Origin: Clostridia bacterium
GTDB lineage: Bacteria; Bacillota_A; Clostridia; Oscillospirales; CAG-272
Assembly: GCA_017631775.1 (NCBI GenBank)
Contig: JAGBSQ010000200.1
Location: 1-7,519 of the forward strand
DNA length: 7,519 nt
Reading direction: 5' to 3'
Part shown: piece after piece, positions 6,655 through 7,519 of the stretch
Position numbering within the stretch: the stretch's first letter is position 1
How the letters are laid out: the number at the start of each line of letters is the position of its first letter
The notes under the pieces: generated by a model
The model's input: only the letters and a program-made list of their open reading frames with translations
What the model was told of the DNA's origin: nothing
Databases searched by the model: none
Made by a program: the position numbers and the translations under genes

Positions 6655-6898
6655 CTGTTTTTGCAAAAAAAAGAAAAGACTTCTGCAAAAGGGAATTGCT
6701 TTGCTTAAAAAATACATAAAACGCATTCCGTTTTTTGCCGATTTTGCTCAAAAATGCAATTTTGTGTTTCGAAAATTGCAAAAAACCACTCGAAAGCAGT
6801 TTTTTTTACAAAATATTTACTCAAAAATGCAAAAACGCCCCAAAAATGAATAAAAATTCACAAAGAATGAATAAATACAACAAATGCATGAATTTTTC
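6655..6898. other. AT-rich intergenic DNA without a recognisable gene
   Basis: This stretch lies between the ABC promoter and the A-tracts of the divergent lipoprotein promoter. It is strongly A-rich on the + strand. It holds a 13-bp direct repeat CTCAAAAATGCAA (6747-6759 and 6820-6832), a 10-bp direct repeat AATGAATAAA (6845-6854 and 6866-6875, 21 bp apart) and a 9-bp inverted repeat AAAAATTCA/TGAATTTTT (6852-6860 and 6889-6897). The short open frames here are lysine-rich products of base composition and lack a ribosome site. No RNA gene or tRNA is seen. Confidence 0.6.
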
Positions 6899-6969
6899 AA
6901 AAAAAATATAAAAAATAATGAAAAAAAGCGAAAAAACTTATTGACAAATGGTACGGAAAGTTGTATAAT
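6899..6969 (+). promoter_or_regulatory. Perfect-consensus sigma-A promoter with phased A-tracts upstream
   Basis: TTGACA (6941-6946), a 17-nt spacer and TATAAT (6964-6969) match consensus at all twelve positions. Four A-tracts at about 6899-6906, 6910-6915, 6921-6927 and 6931-6936 end just before the -35, with centres roughly 10, 11.5 and 9.5 bp apart. Tracts in helical phase bend DNA and can act as an UP element for the RNA polymerase alpha subunit. Expected start near 6976. This should be a very strong promoter for the solute-binding lipoprotein gene. Confidence 0.9.
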
Positions 6970-6975
6970 AGGATA

Positions 6976-7193
6976 TATCTCTTCACCGAGGCCGCAAAAT
7001 ATTGGCGGCTTGCAAGCAAAATGACGGAAAGAAATTTCGAATATTCATTTTGCAAAATTTGCAAAGCTCCTGCATTCTACACCGTTGCGGTTTGAGAATG
7101 GGATGTGCCTCACACGAGGCAAACGGATTTGTTTGAGTAATGCATAAGCATGAAAAAAATATGGCGAAAGCCCAAATTTTAAGGAGGTTCATT
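6976..7193 (+). promoter_or_regulatory. Long structured 5' leader of the lipoprotein gene
   Basis: About 217 nt from the predicted transcription start to the ATG. In order it can form: GCCGC/GCGGC (6991-6995 with 7005-7009); GCAAAATGA/TCATTTTGC (7016-7024 with 7045-7053) enclosing GAAA-gaaa-TTTC (7027-7038, a GAAA tetraloop); ACCG/CGGT (7081-7091); TGCCTC-acac-GAGGCA (7106-7121); CAAAC/GTTTG (7120-7124 with 7131-7135); ATGC/GCAT (7140-7151); and GGC-gaaa-GCC (7163-7172) flanked by AAAT/ATTT just before the ribosome site. I do not recognise a known riboswitch or T-box consensus. It may set mRNA stability or translation, or be an unnamed cis-regulatory RNA. The hairpins are read by eye and no energies were computed. 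Confidence 0.5.
7181..7187 (+). promoter_or_regulatory. Strong Shine-Dalgarno site of the lipoprotein gene
   Basis: AAGGAGG lies 6 nt before ATG at 7194 and 9 nt before the adjacent ATG at 7197. Either codon could be used, and the difference is one residue. It argues against the in-frame ATGs further upstream at 7140 and 7161. Confidence 0.85.
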
Positions 7194-7519
7194 ATGATGA
7201 ACAAGACAAAGTTATTGGCTCTCGTACTCGTTGTTGTTATGTGCTTTACTGTACTGGCATCTTGCCGCAAGCCTGACAATGGCGACGAGACCGTTGCTAA
7301 GAAGGAGTACACCTATAACAGCTATACTTCCTCTCTCGGCAGCAACTGGAATCCCCACACTTGGGAAAACAGCGGTGACTCTGCAATCGCAGGTTACCTC
7401 GAAATGCCCTTCGTAACCATGCAGGTTAAAGATTCCGAAAACGGTATCTACCAATGGATTTACGAAATGGCTACCGCTATTACCGACGTAACTGCTACTC
7501 ACCAAGCGACCTCACCAAG
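7194..7519 (+). CDS. ABC transporter solute-binding lipoprotein, probably family 5 (peptide-type), N-terminal part
   Basis: Only the first 108 codons are present; the gene runs off the right edge. The start region MMNKTK is followed by a hydrophobic segment (residues 7-22) and the lipobox LASC with Cys24, so the protein should be cleaved by signal peptidase II and lipid-anchored outside the membrane. The mature N-terminus has a short polar linker, then YTYNSYTSSLGSNWNPHTW (about 39-57) and EMPFVTMQV, the opening pattern of family 5 (OppA/DppA-like) binding proteins, which deliver peptides or other solutes to an ABC importer. The permease and ATPase genes would be expected beyond the window. 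The very strong promoter and ribosome site suggest abundant expression, as is usual for binding proteins. The last codons may carry a frame error (see findings). Confidence 0.85.
   Translation, partial: MMNKTKLLALVLVVVMCFTVLASCRKPDNGDETVAKKEYTYNSYTSSLGSNWNPHTWENSGDSAIAGYLEMPFVTMQVKDSENGIYQWIYEMATAITDVTATHQATSP

Noticed and set aside
6641..6853. 70-codon Lys/Gln-rich open frame on the + strand
   Set aside because: A product of A-rich DNA with no ribosome site or promoter; low complexity.
6976..7193. T-box, c-di-GMP or other known riboswitch in the leader
   Set aside because: I looked for the T-box GGTGG-ACCGCG element and the GEMM core and found neither; only local hairpins are visible.
6983..7505. 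Open frames of 97 and 109 codons on the - strand
   Set aside because: They oppose the lipoprotein gene and its leader, which have a perfect promoter, ribosome site and lipobox on the + strand.

Overview
The window looks like a piece of a low-to-moderate GC Bacillota (Firmicutes) chromosome, probably from an uncultured clostridial lineage. The reasons are the strong AGGAGG-type ribosome binding sites, the sigma-A promoters with exact 17-nt spacers, the many intrinsic terminators, the AT-rich intergenic DNA and protein families common in gut and rumen Clostridia. This placement is inferred from style and families, not from a marker gene. I see no mobile element, CRISPR array or phage gene.

Left part, + strand (1-1010): the C-terminal end of an M13 (neprilysin/PepO-like) zinc metallopeptidase, then a GNAT N-acetyltransferase. 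A strong hairpin terminator at 1021-1058 closes this side and faces a convergent gene.

Middle, - strand (1123-6559): reading right to left, an operon of two half-size ABC exporters (4793-6559, then 2883-4793, overlapping by 1 nt), a two-helix membrane protein with a PH-like N-terminus (1974-2723), a tRNA-Ala(GGC) carrying the G3:U70 identity pair and an encoded CCA (1795-1870), and a 164-residue protein of unknown function (1123-1617). The last three each have their own promoter with a 17-nt spacer, and terminators separate the units. The two ABC proteins have complementary sequence defects. The first has Asp in place of the Walker B catalytic Glu, and the second has an altered signature motif (SAGQ). 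This is the pattern of a heterodimeric exporter with one working and one degenerate ATP site, as in TM287/288 and BmrCD.

Right part (6560-7519): about 630 bp of non-coding DNA separates the ABC operon from a divergent lipoprotein gene that runs off the window end, probably a family 5 (oligopeptide-type) solute-binding protein. Its promoter has perfect consensus -35 and -10 hexamers with a 17-nt spacer. Four A-tracts in helical phase lie directly upstream, and a leader of about 217 nt with several hairpins, two of them capped by GAAA tetraloops, leads to a perfect AAGGAGG site. This promoter-leader unit is the most unusual part of the window. I found no convincing new multi-gene system.
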